DNA of 64,000 bases, from assembly GCF_026041215.1 (NCBI RefSeq), contig NZ_JAPEIQ010000006.1, positions 326,146 to 390,145 of the forward strand, read 5' to 3'. The notes under the pieces were generated by a model that saw nothing but the letters and a program-made list of their open reading frames with translations, searched no databases and was not told where the DNA came from. This DNA comes from Hoyosella sp. YIM 151337 (lineage in GTDB: Bacteria > Actinomycetota > Actinomycetes > Mycobacteriales > Mycobacteriaceae). Positions 1 to 9,698 of the stretch are shown here, piece after piece (within the stretch, counting starts at the first letter, position 1; each line of letters starts with the position of its first letter). The translations under genes and the position numbers were made by a program.

Positions 1-950
1 CTTAGCGTCACTTCGCTCAGCTTCTGCTTCGTTTTCGCGAAGACACGCGCCGTGACAATCACACCTGACTGGTCACGTTCGGGGCCGTCAGGTCCTGGTT
101 TACCCAGCCCACCAAGATGGCTTCCCACCGATGTCACGATACGTTTCGCGCCAGGCAGCCGAGAGAGCACAGGTCCCGCTAAGCTCGCTCGGGAAAGCAG
201 CGGTGACGCTTTACCGAACCAGCCGAGGTAAACGTCGAGTTCCTGCAGACTCGGAGAGATTTCCGGCAGCGTCAGATGCTCGGTCGTACCGATGCTGAAG
301 CCGGAGTGCTTGCGGCCGTCCACGCGAAATGAGGTGCTGCGCGCGCCGGGACGTTCGGCACGCACACCGCTGCGAAACGTGAAGGAACGTTCTAGGCTGC
401 TGCCGGCCAGCGACGCAACGGTGCCGCGACTGAGGGAACACAGTGAACCACCGGTCCGGAAGTAGCCGACCTCGAGTCGGTGCGGCACACCCATCTCGGC
501 AGCACGTTCCAGCGCCCAGGCGCCAGCGAGTTGGCCAGTCACATACTCGTGTCCGAAGCCGGGCATGATCCGGGCTCCGCGTTGCGCGGCACGTGCCCCC
601 AGCTTTTCGAAGGTCCAGCGGATGAAGGGCGGTTCGCCCGCCGAATCCAGGTAGGCGGCGCCCGCTTCCGCGGCGGCTTCGGCGACTGTGCGGCCATGCG
701 CGTGAAAGGGCCCAACTGTCGTGACGATCACATCATCAGCGGAAATGGTTCGGCGCAGCGACCCGACGTCGTGGACATCAAGCACCATTGAGTACGGCGG
801 GTCCGACGGTTTGATTTCCGCGGCACGGGCGTCGAGAGCTGCCCGGTTCCTGCCCACCAGAACTGGGACCTCGCCGCGTTCGATGAGTGCACGCGCAACG
901 AGGCCGCCGGTGTACCCGGTTGCGCCGAAGAGCAGAATTCTTCTCGTCAT
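1..950 (-). CDS. Trans-acting enoyl reductase / saccharopine dehydrogenase-like protein (3' end cut by window edge)
   Basis: The frame starts at ATG 948-950 and stays open to base 1, so at least 316 residues are present and the C-terminus lies outside. The N-terminus has a Rossmann dinucleotide-binding start with GATGYTG, followed by 'VARALIERGEVPVLVGRN', which is typical of the saccharopine dehydrogenase NADP-binding family. In mycobacteria the closest family is the trans-acting enoyl reductases, which act with polyketide synthases in lipid synthesis. The visible C-terminal part (VIVTARVFAKTKQKLSEVTL) fits that family. The gene lies 35 bp downstream of adnB on the same strand and could be read through from it. 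The substrate is unknown, and no polyketide synthase is visible to tie it to a particular lipid. Confidence 0.75.
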   Translation of the reverse strand, partial: MTRRILLFGATGYTGGLVARALIERGEVPVLVGRNRAALDARAAEIKPSDPPYSMVLDVHDVGSLRRTISADDVIVTTVGPFHAHGRTVAEAAAEAGAAYLDSAGEPPFIRWTFEKLGARAAQRGARIMPGFGHEYVTGQLAGAWALERAAEMGVPHRLEVGYFRTGGSLCSLSRGTVASLAGSSLERSFTFRSGVRAERPGARSTSFRVDGRKHSGFSIGTTEHLTLPEISPSLQELDVYLGWFGKASPLLSRASLAGPVLSRLPGAKRIVTSVGSHLGGLGKPGPDGPERDQSGVIVTARVFAKTKQKLSEVTL

Positions 951-985
951 ATTGCCCGAGCCTAATCGGCCCTGCAGGCCGTGTT

Positions 986-3900
986 CTACCGCGCACCACT
1001 GTGTCGCGTGTCGCCAGGGTTCGCGAGCAGTTCGCGCAGTCCATCCCGATTGGGCAGGTCATGGGGCGAAATGGTGCGATTAGACCGGACATAGTGAAAT
1101 GCAGCACGTACCTTCTCGAGCGCTACCGGCTCGCCCCGTGCGGCCATGAGGTCGGCCCAGGCGATGCGGTACGCCGCGAGTTGCATACTTACGGCAGCCT
1201 GATCACGAGGACCGGGTTCCTTCCCGGTCTTCCAGTCCACGACGCTATAGCCGCCGTCATCGTCGCGGAAAACAGCGTCGATCCGCCCCCGCAGCACGGT
1301 GCCGTTGATGGTTGTCTCGAAGGGAACTTCGACCTCGATTGGACTGCGCATCGCCCAGCGGGACGCGAGAAATGCGTCCTGCAGTTCTCCGAGATCAGCA
1401 TCTGGGCTCGCTCCAGTGTCAGCGGCGCCTGGCAATTCGTCCAGGTCGAGCAATCGGGTGGCGCCGTAGCGGCGCTCGAGCCATGCGTGGAACGCGGTGC
1501 CGCGACGCGCGAGCGGGTTCGGCGGATACGGGAGTGGCCGGCGCAATCGCAGCGCGAGTTCTTGCGGGTCACTCGCGAGTTCAACCAGGTTGCTGACGGA
1601 AAGGTGTCGGGGCATCTCCACGACAACCTCGCGAGCGCGGCGCCGTTCCCGTTCCGCGAGCAGCGCATCCACGTCTGCTGCCCATTTCGCCCCGTCGGGG
1701 GTTTCTGGAGCCGCCGCGGGTGCGTCGCCTTCACCTCGAGCGTTCTGAAGTGCAGCTAAGACGCGTGCAGCGCCTTCCTCGACGTTCGCACGCTGCGCTC
1801 CGAGCGGGTCAATCGGCCACGTGCTGGTTCGCGCATTTGCGGTCAGCGGGTTTTCCGCGCCGTCGGGTGGTGTGTCCGCCCATTCCACAATCGTTGCACC
1901 GGAGCTGTCGGCATAGTCGCGCAGCTCTTCCAGAAAAGCAGACGGCCCTCTCGGCTTATCGCTGGTCTCCCCCCAATGGTGGCCGGAGACATACAGCGCA
2001 CGCTCTGTTCGGGTGAGTGCCACGTACAGCAATCGACGTTCTTCGTCGAGCCCACGGGCTCGAAACTCGTCCTGGTGCCGCGTGATCGCCTCCTCGAGCT
2101 GTTTACGGTCGTGCACGTCGTCGAGCGTGAGTACCGGCACACCATCGGTGTCTCCCGAGACTGCCGGGTCTTCGGTACCGGCGTCTCGGCGGTCGCCGCG
2201 CAGCGAGGAAGGGAGCTGACTTATCGATGTCAGCCACGTCTCGGAGGCGGTGGACGACGGAAAGACACGGTCGACCAGGTGCGGTATCGCGACGACCTCC
2301 CATTCGAGCCCCTTAGCCGAATGCACAGTCAGGATCTGCACCCGGTCCGGCGCCACTCTCGTTTCGCCAGGTGTCAGGCCATTCTCGATGACCGCCGCCG
2401 CGTCGAGAAAAGACATCAAACCCGCGAGTGACGCCGCCGGCTGGCGGGCATAGCCAGCCACGACGTCAGCGAATGCGTCGAGGTGCTCGCGTCCCGCCCC
2501 CGGGACGGTCCCCTCCGCACGGAGTCCGCGGGTTTCCGTCTCGATACCGAGACCCATTGTGCGCTCAACATCAGCGACCAGCTCCGTGAGTGGCTGCCCT
2601 AACCGATCGCGCAATGAATTCAGCTCTCGAGCCAATTCAGTGATGCGCTGGTAACCGGCAGCAGAGAAATGTGCTTCGGGCCCAGGGTCGGCGATTGCGT
2701 CGGAAAGCCCCGGTTGCTCCGCCGATTCCCCGGGAAGCGCATCGTCAAGCGCGGCATCGAGCTCCGCTCGAGTCGTGACCGATATCGACCCGCCCCCCGC
2801 ATGGACAGCGAGTTCACGAGCGCGCCGCCACAGCACGGCGAGGTCGGCGGCACCGATCCGCCACCGCGCGCCGGTGAGAATCCGCAACGCTGCGGTACCC
2901 GCTGCCGGGTCAGCGACAAGCCGCAGCATGGCGGCAAGATCCTGCACCTCAGGGGTCTCGAGCAAGCCGCCGAGCCCTACAACTTCCACGGGCAGGCCAA
3001 CACCATGGAGTGCTTCGGCGAGTGCCGCGGCGTCTCGGTTGCGCCGGACCAGCACAGCCGCTGTTGGCGGCGACTCGCCCTGTTGCTGCGCACGTTCGTA
3101 TTCGAGCTGAAGTTGCCGCGCCACCCAGCACCGTTCGCTCGCGATATCGGGAAAGAGCCCGACATGCACGTCACCGTCTGGTGCGGCTGGCCGCGGCTTG
3201 AGAACGGATACTGGAACTCCTCTGCGCCGCAAGGGTTCCGACACCTGGTTAGCGAGTGCTAGCGCACGTTCCGGGTTGCGCCAGCTCGTCAAGAGCTCGA
3301 GCCGGGGCGCGGGGGCTCCGCTGCCTTGCGGGAAGTCGGTGGCGAATCGTGGCAGATTAGCTGCGGACGCCCCACGCCAGCCATAGATCGACTGGATGGG
3401 ATCACCTACTGCGGTGACCGCGAGCCCGGCGTCCATGCCGCGACCGAACAGGCCAGCGAGCAGAATCCGCTGCGAATGCCCCGTGTCCTGGTATTCATCA
3501 AGGAGCACGACACGAAAGCGCGTTCTTTCGGCGGCTCCGACTTCTGGGTGTGACGCGGCGAGTCGCGCGGCGAGAGCCATCTGACTTCCATAGTCCAGTG
3601 CGCCTTCTTCGCGCAATACTGCACGCAGGCGCTTCACGAGTGGCACAAGTTGCAGGCGCTGGTGCTGTGTCTCCAGCAATGACAGTAATCGCTGGCTGGG
3701 CGCTGCCCGCTGTCGCGGGCCTGCCGGCAGATAGTGGACGAGTTTTTCGAGATCGACGTGGGCGGTGCCGAGGTCGTCGATGTCTGCGAGGTGTTCGTCC
3801 AATGCCGCAGACAGTGAAAGGACGGCACTTGTGACTGTCGCTGGGGTGCGCTCAATGTCGAGTTCACCGTCCCACGTGCTGACAACGCGGTGCGCGATCT

Positions 3901-4423
3901 GCCACAGCTCGGTTTCGCTGAGCAACGTGGCCGACGGCTCGATGGGCAACCTCAGCGCGTGTTCGCCAAGGAGTCTGCCCGCATACGCGTGGTAAGTGCT
4001 GACCTCAGGCTCACTCATGCTGAGCTGTGCGCGCAATTGCCCGGACGGGTCTGCCGCGTGCACGAGACGGGTTCCCGCAAGTCGCGCCAGTCGGCTGCGG
4101 ATCCGGGCGGAAAGCTGGTGGGCTGCTTTTCGCGTAAATGTCAGCCCCAGAACGTGTTCCGGTTGTACGAATCCGTTGGCGACCAGCCACACCACACGGG
4201 CCGCCATAGTTTCGGTCTTTCCGGCTCCAGCCCCTGCCACTACAAGCAAGGGCCCCGCCGGTGCTGCGATAACGGCTTGCTGTTCTGGGGTCGGCTCCGG
4301 CAGGCCGAGCGCGTGCGCGAGTTCCGTGGGCGCGAAGCGCGCGCGGCTGAAGTCTGGCACATCCTTCTTCCGAGCGGGGCGGGAGCGTCCCCGTTCAGCC
4401 CGTGTGTGTGGAGGCGCTGGCAT
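986..4423 (-). CDS. adnB: ATP-dependent DNA helicase-nuclease subunit AdnB
   Basis: AdnB is the lead motor subunit of AdnAB, the actinobacterial heterodimer that unwinds and resects double-strand breaks. The 1145-residue protein has an N-terminal UvrD/Rep-type motor: Walker A GAGAGKT at residues 64-70, the Walker B/motif II DEYQDT at 309-314, then GDPIQSIYGWRGA. The C-terminal RecB-type nuclease has the D-x-K core VVDWKTGK at about 1062-1068. An intact DEYQDT is expected of the active motor. Its ATG shares one base with the adnA stop codon (TAATG), so the two subunits are translationally coupled, as expected for an obligate heterodimer. The first about 20 residues are basic and low complexity, so the exact start is less certain. 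Confidence 0.95.
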   Translation of the reverse strand: MPAPPHTRAERGRSRPARKKDVPDFSRARFAPTELAHALGLPEPTPEQQAVIAAPAGPLLVVAGAGAGKTETMAARVVWLVANGFVQPEHVLGLTFTRKAAHQLSARIRSRLARLAGTRLVHAADPSGQLRAQLSMSEPEVSTYHAYAGRLLGEHALRLPIEPSATLLSETELWQIAHRVVSTWDGELDIERTPATVTSAVLSLSAALDEHLADIDDLGTAHVDLEKLVHYLPAGPRQRAAPSQRLLSLLETQHQRLQLVPLVKRLRAVLREEGALDYGSQMALAARLAASHPEVGAAERTRFRVVLLDEYQDTGHSQRILLAGLFGRGMDAGLAVTAVGDPIQSIYGWRGASAANLPRFATDFPQGSGAPAPRLELLTSWRNPERALALANQVSEPLRRRGVPVSVLKPRPAAPDGDVHVGLFPDIASERCWVARQLQLEYERAQQQGESPPTAAVLVRRNRDAAALAEALHGVGLPVEVVGLGGLLETPEVQDLAAMLRLVADPAAGTAALRILTGARWRIGAADLAVLWRRARELAVHAGGGSISVTTRAELDAALDDALPGESAEQPGLSDAIADPGPEAHFSAAGYQRITELARELNSLRDRLGQPLTELVADVERTMGLGIETETRGLRAEGTVPGAGREHLDAFADVVAGYARQPAASLAGLMSFLDAAAVIENGLTPGETRVAPDRVQILTVHSAKGLEWEVVAIPHLVDRVFPSSTASETWLTSISQLPSSLRGDRRDAGTEDPAVSGDTDGVPVLTLDDVHDRKQLEEAITRHQDEFRARGLDEERRLLYVALTRTERALYVSGHHWGETSDKPRGPSAFLEELRDYADSSGATIVEWADTPPDGAENPLTANARTSTWPIDPLGAQRANVEEGAARVLAALQNARGEGDAPAAAPETPDGAKWAADVDALLAERERRRAREVVVEMPRHLSVSNLVELASDPQELALRLRRPLPYPPNPLARRGTAFHAWLERRYGATRLLDLDELPGAADTGASPDADLGELQDAFLASRWAMRSPIEVEVPFETTINGTVLRGRIDAVFRDDDGGYSVVDWKTGKEPGPRDQAAVSMQLAAYRIAWADLMAARGEPVALEKVRAAFHYVRSNRTISPHDLPNRDGLRELLANPGDTRHSGAR

Positions 4424-7400
4424 TATTGCGTCACCTGCCGCCCGGTGTCCTGGGCTGGACAGCTCCCCCGAACGGGGCAGTGGCTACAGCTGTCACTCAC
4501 ACGGGCCTCGAAGGCAGGTCCTCGCGTTGCTGACGCAGCCTGCCGGATTACATCCGTCCAATGCTCGATCTGTTCGGGTGACAGTGGTGTTTGCGAGCGT
4601 TCGGCCGCCCCCGTGTTCTTATGTGTTTTCGCGACGAACACGAGGCGCGCACCGCCCGGCGGGGCTGCGGGTTCACCGTGCACGAGCCCCGCTGCAGCGG
4701 CGACTTGGTAGGTGGCAAGCTGCGCATGTTCAGTGGCCGCGGCTGAGCTGACCGGTGTCCGCGCCGTTTTCACATCGACGATCACGGGCCGTCCGTCATT
4801 GTCGTACTCGAGCCGATCGATACGGCCGCGCAGCCGCACATCCGGTTCTGTACCGCCGGAGCCGGGCAGCACGCCGTCCACCGCAACTTCAACTCCCGCC
4901 TCCGTAAGCTCGGTGCGGGATTGCCGGAGCCATGCGGAGAAGTTGGAGATCATGCTGTCCATGCGAGCCCGCTCGTGCCGGGCGTACCACGGCGATCCGA
5001 CGTCGACCTTCTCCCACGCGCGCACCAGAGCATCCCGGACCTGTGTCTCGTTCAGATTCCCGGCGACCGCCTGCGCAAGCGTGTGAACGAGTACGCCTTT
5101 AACCGCGCTGGTGTCGCTACTGTCTCTACCGCCGTGACGCTCGAGCAGCCAGCGCAGCGGGCAGGTGACGAGCTGATCCACAGTAGACGGCGAGAGGGAT
5201 ACCGGCCCGTCCGCTTCGAGCCAAAGGTGACGATCGGTCGACACCGGCGCAAGTCCGTACCACTGAGAAGGATGCGCGCCGGCAACGCCCGCCTCAGCGA
5301 GTCTGGCAAGCTGGCATGCCGCATCGGTTTTTCGTTCGTTTGATTCAGATGGTGAGCACACCACAGCCCGTAGCTTCGCGACTAACGCGGGAAGCGCCAG
5401 CACCGTTTCCCCCGTGCCATCGTCGACGAGGTGTGCCTGTGCTGCAGGCGCGTGATCCTCGCCGGTGTCGTCCGAGCCTCCTGGGCCCAGCTCATCGAGG
5501 AACCTGGACGGGGCCAGGTCGGACTGACCAGCAACGCTCTGGGCCGCTGTCACGAGTAGCACTCGTCTTGCGCGCGCACAGGCAAGGAGGAAGAGTCGGC
5601 GCTCATCTGCGAGGATGGGGGCCACGCGGGAGACCGGGACCGCGGGCTCTCCGGTGACATCGCGGTGGAGTACACCATCCAAATCGTCTGTGCCGAGCAC
5701 GCTGCCGCGACCGCGCAGCGAAGGCCACGTGCCTTCCTGCACTCCCGCTACCGCGACAACGTCCCACTCACTTCCCGCAGCGGCGTGCGCACTCAGTAGC
5801 GTCACAGCCTCCGGTCCCGCAGCTTTTCGCACAATCGGTTCGGCAGGCAACTCTTGGTGGGCGATGTACTCGGTGAATCCACTGACTGACGCTGCAGGCA
5901 GCCGATCAACATAGTTCCCGGCGGCCTCAAATAGCGCGACGACGGCGTCGAGGTCGCGATCGGCCTGGGCACCCACCGCCCCATCCCGCAATGCCTGCCG
6001 AACCCAAAGAGTCTCGAGTCCGGCGGCCCGCCAGACCTCCCACAGCAACTCCTCCACACCGCGATTGCGCTCACGCGCCTTCCACGCACGCCGAAGCACC
6101 TTCCGAACACGGTTCACCGGTTCCGCTTCGACTTTCGTCAGGGACTCGAGCAAGGCCGCGTCAGAGTCCCCGGCAGCTGATTGCGACGCATCCAAATCAC
6201 GCGCGCATACGAGACTGGCAAGAATGTCCGCGGATTCGCGTTCCCCTCCACGCGCGAGTTCGGCACGGCGGACACCACGGCGCAACCGGCGCAGTGTCAG
6301 CGGGTCCGCGCCACCGATCGGCCCGCACAGCAGCTCGACGGCTTCCTCCGGACTCAGCACGGCGCGGTCGCTAGAGGCTGGCCCGCCCACCGCCTTGAGA
6401 ACGAGCAGAAGCGCGCGCGACGCGCGCTGCCGCGCCAGCGGAAGTTCCGGCACCGGAGTCTTCACCGGGACTCCCGCACCGAGCAAGGCTCGCCGGATTG
6501 GTGCGGAGAACTGTGGCACCGAACGAACGATTACCGCCATTCGTGACCAGGGCACCCCTTCGTGCAGGTGGGCACGGCGCAGCGTGTCAGCTATGACGGC
6601 CGCCTCACGAGCCGGGGAACTGAGAATACGCACCCGCACACGCCCTGATGCGGCGGACGGCCCAGCCGACAAAGCCTTGCGCTGCGGCTGGGCGCCGGGA
6701 AGCCGGGCAGCGAGCCTGCCGATGCACTCGACTATTTCGGGCGCACTGCGCCGATTCTCCCCCAGAATGATCTGTGTGGCTCCGGGCGTGTCATTGAGAC
6801 CTTCGAGGAATCCCGGATCCGCGCCGCGGAAGCGGAACACCGCCTGATCACTGTCACCTGCAATCAGTGTCAGCTCGGAGCCGCGGCCGATCAATTCGAT
6901 CAAGCCAGCAGCTTGCGGATCCACATGCTGAGCATCGTCCACCAGCAGGAAGCGCACGCGCTGACGTTCGCGAGTCAGCAGCGCATCGTCGACGACCAGC
7001 GCTGTCACCGCCGAACTCACGAGTTCCGCGGCGTCGAGCGCGGGTGCCGTGGCCTGGGGCGCTTCCATACCGACCGAGCCACGCAAGAGGGAACTCTGCT
7101 CGTACACCGCGGCAAACCGGCCGGCCGCAACCCATGCTGGCTTGCGGTGCTTGCGCCCCATTTTCACGAGGTCCTCCGGCCCCAGCCCGCGCTCCGCGGA
7201 CCGCCGCAGCAAGTCACGCAGCTCGGATGCGAATCCAGCGAGGCTCAGCGCTGGACGAAGCTCTGACGGCCAGTAATCAGCGTCGTCCTCAATGTCGCCA
7301 CGAAGGAGTTCACGGAAGACCGCGTCTTGTTCAGCGCTCGTGATCAGCCGTGGCGGCGGGTTTCCGTACTGTGCGGCCTGCAGGCGCAGAATTGCGAACG

Positions 7401-7797
7401 CGTACGAGTGAATGGTGCGAACGAGCGGCTCCCGCGTCGCGCGGGGCGCTGCTGCGGACGCGCCCGCAAGCAGCGCACCGGTGATGACGTCACGCATCGC
7501 GATGCTGGCCCCACGAGACTGTGTGAGCACAAGAATCGACTCCGGATCCACGCCCGCAGCCATAGCGGCGACCGCCACATCCGCGATGAACGAGGTCTTA
7601 CCCGTCCCCGCGGCACCCAGCACCTGCACAGGGGCCCAATCGGGTGTCCCCGTGGCACGCCCCTGGGCGGTACCGCCAGTTACGCGCTCAAGCAGCGCTT
7701 GCGCAGCACCGTCCCAGGCACGGGATGTCTGTTCAGGTTGCGGCGCGCCAACAAGCCGGATCTGAACGTCGTCCGCCAGCGCTTGTCGTGCAGTCAT
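4423..7797 (-). CDS. adnA: ATP-dependent DNA helicase-nuclease subunit AdnA
   Basis: This 1124-residue partner of AdnB has Walker A GAAGTGKT at about 61-68. Motif II reads VDDAQ at 286-290 instead of DExQ, and this degenerate motor is what is known of AdnA. GDSDQAVFRFRGADP follows. The C-terminal nuclease domain has the core VIVDVKTAR and an iron-sulfur-type cysteine set: Cys879 (in TCPLRW) and Cys1104, Cys1107 and Cys1113 (CSHCPVRGSC), the AddB/AdnA-like 4Fe-4S staple around the nuclease. The ATG is at 7795-7797 and has no strong Shine-Dalgarno sequence. The condensation-domain gene ends only 30 bp upstream, so adnAB may share its transcript. Confidence 0.95.
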   Translation of the reverse strand: MTARQALADDVQIRLVGAPQPEQTSRAWDGAAQALLERVTGGTAQGRATGTPDWAPVQVLGAAGTGKTSFIADVAVAAMAAGVDPESILVLTQSRGASIAMRDVITGALLAGASAAAPRATREPLVRTIHSYAFAILRLQAAQYGNPPPRLITSAEQDAVFRELLRGDIEDDADYWPSELRPALSLAGFASELRDLLRRSAERGLGPEDLVKMGRKHRKPAWVAAGRFAAVYEQSSLLRGSVGMEAPQATAPALDAAELVSSAVTALVVDDALLTRERQRVRFLLVDDAQHVDPQAAGLIELIGRGSELTLIAGDSDQAVFRFRGADPGFLEGLNDTPGATQIILGENRRSAPEIVECIGRLAARLPGAQPQRKALSAGPSAASGRVRVRILSSPAREAAVIADTLRRAHLHEGVPWSRMAVIVRSVPQFSAPIRRALLGAGVPVKTPVPELPLARQRASRALLLVLKAVGGPASSDRAVLSPEEAVELLCGPIGGADPLTLRRLRRGVRRAELARGGERESADILASLVCARDLDASQSAAGDSDAALLESLTKVEAEPVNRVRKVLRRAWKARERNRGVEELLWEVWRAAGLETLWVRQALRDGAVGAQADRDLDAVVALFEAAGNYVDRLPAASVSGFTEYIAHQELPAEPIVRKAAGPEAVTLLSAHAAAGSEWDVVAVAGVQEGTWPSLRGRGSVLGTDDLDGVLHRDVTGEPAVPVSRVAPILADERRLFLLACARARRVLLVTAAQSVAGQSDLAPSRFLDELGPGGSDDTGEDHAPAAQAHLVDDGTGETVLALPALVAKLRAVVCSPSESNERKTDAACQLARLAEAGVAGAHPSQWYGLAPVSTDRHLWLEADGPVSLSPSTVDQLVTCPLRWLLERHGGRDSSDTSAVKGVLVHTLAQAVAGNLNETQVRDALVRAWEKVDVGSPWYARHERARMDSMISNFSAWLRQSRTELTEAGVEVAVDGVLPGSGGTEPDVRLRGRIDRLEYDNDGRPVIVDVKTARTPVSSAAATEHAQLATYQVAAAAGLVHGEPAAPPGGARLVFVAKTHKNTGAAERSQTPLSPEQIEHWTDVIRQAASATRGPAFEARVSDSCSHCPVRGSCPAQDTGRQVTQ

Positions 7798-7827
7798 GCG
7801 CTACATGACACCACGAGGGTCTGACAT

Positions 7828-9609
7828 TTATGCGCTGAGTTCCCGGGTGTTGTGCGGCGGACGGTTCTTGCTGCGGCTAAGAGTCGGCAGCACTGTCTCA
7901 GCGAGGCGCTGCGCAGACGTAACATCCATCTTTCCGGCGGCGTACGTCAGCAGCGCGAGAGCGAGGTCACTGCCTGCGCCCAAAGTCGACCCGGTCGCGC
8001 GCGAAGCAAGCTGGCCAGCGCGTCCGACAATCTCCGAGTATTTGTTGTCCTGCGGCGGCGCGATTGCACTCCCGTGACCGGCAAAGCTCATCACACGCTC
8101 GAGTGAACTGGTCTTCCGATGCGGGAGGAGCAGACCGCGCTCTCGGTCAGTGAGCACGTCGATGTCACTGACAGGGAGGTCCGGGTGAGTTGCGATCCCC
8201 GTGAGCAGCCGCTGAAAACGCTGCACAATTCCGACGATCGTCGACTCATCGAAGAGTTCAACGGCGTACACCATGGAGGCAGTGATTCCGCTGGCTTCGC
8301 CATTGTGTCCGAGCGTCTCGGTAAGAACGAGTTCTAAATCACAATCAGCTGCTTTTGCTTCAAGCCCGCCAATGGCGACATCGAGTCCCGCGATCGAAGT
8401 CATCTGCTGCTCTTCGTCGTGCAGCGAAAGCATCACCTGAAACACCGGATGATGCGAGGGCGATCGCGGAATGCCGAGCACCTCAACCAGCCGCTCGAAC
8501 GGTGTCTCCGCGTGGCTGAATGCCTCCAAGTTGCGTTGCTGTGAGCGGCTCAGGAGATCGCAGAAGCGCTCCGACTCGATCACCCGGCTGCGCAGCGCCA
8601 AGGTGTTGCCAAACATGCCGACGATGGGGTCAAGCGAATCGTCAGCCCGCTTGTCGACAGGCGTACCGATGATGATGTCGTCAGTCGCACAGAGTTTAGA
8701 CAGCAATACAGCGAAGGCACTCTGAAGCACCGTGAACATCGGGACGGCTTGGCTCGCGGCAATTTGCTGCAGACTCGCATGTACCTGCGGGCCGAGGTAG
8801 AAATCCACCGACTTACCGCAAAGCGACTGAAAAGCGGGGCGCGGCCGGTCCAGCGGCAGCCGCAACACTTCCGGCGAACCTTCCAGTTCAGCGCGCCAGA
8901 ACTCGATTTCCCGGGCGATCACGCTGTCCGGATCGGTTTCCTCGCCAAGCAGCTCCCGTTGCCACAGTGCGTAGTCCGCGTACTGAAGCGGGAGCGCCGA
9001 CCAGTCCGGCGCGGTTCCCTCGCAGCGCGCCTCGTACGCCTGAAACAGGTCGCGTAACAGATGCCGCAGCGAGGCTCGATCCGCGGCGATGTGATGGACG
9101 ACGAGAGTAAGGATGTACTCCCCCTCCGCCATCCGGAAGAGACGAGTACGGAAAGCAACCTCGTTCGTCAGGTCGAAGCCCTGCCGCGCGAACTTCAGAA
9201 TCGCACCGGCGGGATCCTCCGCGTCACCGAAGTCGAGATCCACTGGCGTCATATCGACGGTGATTTCGCTGGACGGCACGATCGTCTGGTACGGTCCATC
9301 AGCCGACGCCGGAAATATCGTCCGCAGAACCTCGTGTCGTTCGATCAGATCGCGCACAGCAGCGGTCAGGGACGCGCCGTCGACGTCCCCAACGAGCTCG
9401 ACAGAGATCGGCACGTTGTGCACTGGCGAGTATGGGTCGAAACGGTTGATCAGCCACAACCGCTGCTCGCCCAGCGAGAGCGGAATGCGTTCAGGACGCT
9501 GCCTGCCAGACAGCGTGGGACGCTGCGACGCGGCGAGTGCTCCATCGGCACATGCGCTGCGCTGACGGCTCACGGGCACGGCGGCAAAGGTGTCTGGTGC
9601 GTCGTTCAT
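7828..9609 (-). CDS. Stand-alone NRPS condensation-domain protein with truncated adenylation-like tail
   Basis: From ATG 9607-9609, preceded by GCGAGGAGC at good spacing, the protein has 593 residues; a longer frame to 9759 has no such site. After a variable N-terminus comes a standard condensation domain opening (RIPLSLGEQRLWLINRF). The catalytic motif reads HHIAADR, that is HHxxxD with Arg where Gly is usual. Later come FEALVEV-like 'FERLVEVLGIPRS', 'HPVFQVMLSLHD' and the end signature 'DIDVLTDRERGLLL'. The last about 90 residues (SLERVMSF...YSEIVGRAGQLA...GSDLALALLTYAAGK) resemble only the opening of an adenylation domain, and then the protein stops. No carrier domain or other NRPS gene is nearby. 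Condensation domains form amide or ester bonds between carrier-bound acyl groups. Here it could be a remnant or a free-standing acyltransferase; the product is unknown. Confidence 0.85.
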   Translation of the reverse strand: MNDAPDTFAAVPVSRQRSACADGALAASQRPTLSGRQRPERIPLSLGEQRLWLINRFDPYSPVHNVPISVELVGDVDGASLTAAVRDLIERHEVLRTIFPASADGPYQTIVPSSEITVDMTPVDLDFGDAEDPAGAILKFARQGFDLTNEVAFRTRLFRMAEGEYILTLVVHHIAADRASLRHLLRDLFQAYEARCEGTAPDWSALPLQYADYALWQRELLGEETDPDSVIAREIEFWRAELEGSPEVLRLPLDRPRPAFQSLCGKSVDFYLGPQVHASLQQIAASQAVPMFTVLQSAFAVLLSKLCATDDIIIGTPVDKRADDSLDPIVGMFGNTLALRSRVIESERFCDLLSRSQQRNLEAFSHAETPFERLVEVLGIPRSPSHHPVFQVMLSLHDEEQQMTSIAGLDVAIGGLEAKAADCDLELVLTETLGHNGEASGITASMVYAVELFDESTIVGIVQRFQRLLTGIATHPDLPVSDIDVLTDRERGLLLPHRKTSSLERVMSFAGHGSAIAPPQDNKYSEIVGRAGQLASRATGSTLGAGSDLALALLTYAAGKMDVTSAQRLAETVLPTLSRSKNRPPHNTRELSA

Positions 9610-9671
9610 AATCAGGCGCTCCTCGCTGAGTGTCCGCTGCTGCCTGCGGTGCAGCTCGCTGATGACAGTGA

Positions 9672-9698
9672 GATCACCACCACAGATCGGTGGTGATC
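9672..9698. promoter_or_regulatory. Perfect inverted repeat upstream of the condensation-domain gene
   Basis: Arms GATCACCACC (9672-9681) and GGTGGTGATC (9689-9698) are exact reverse complements around a 7-base spacer. The element lies 63-89 bp before the ATG at 9609 and is of the size of a transcription-factor operator. It has no T-run that would make it a terminator. The binding protein is unknown. Confidence 0.45.

Noticed and set aside
887-1759. 290-residue plus-strand reading frame
   Set aside because: It lies antisense to the nuclease end of adnB, is Arg-rich in the way of high-GC shadow frames, and has no ribosome site or family resemblance.
9061-9696. 211-residue plus-strand frame
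   Set aside because: Antisense to the condensation-domain gene; a shadow of its codon bias with no recognisable domain.
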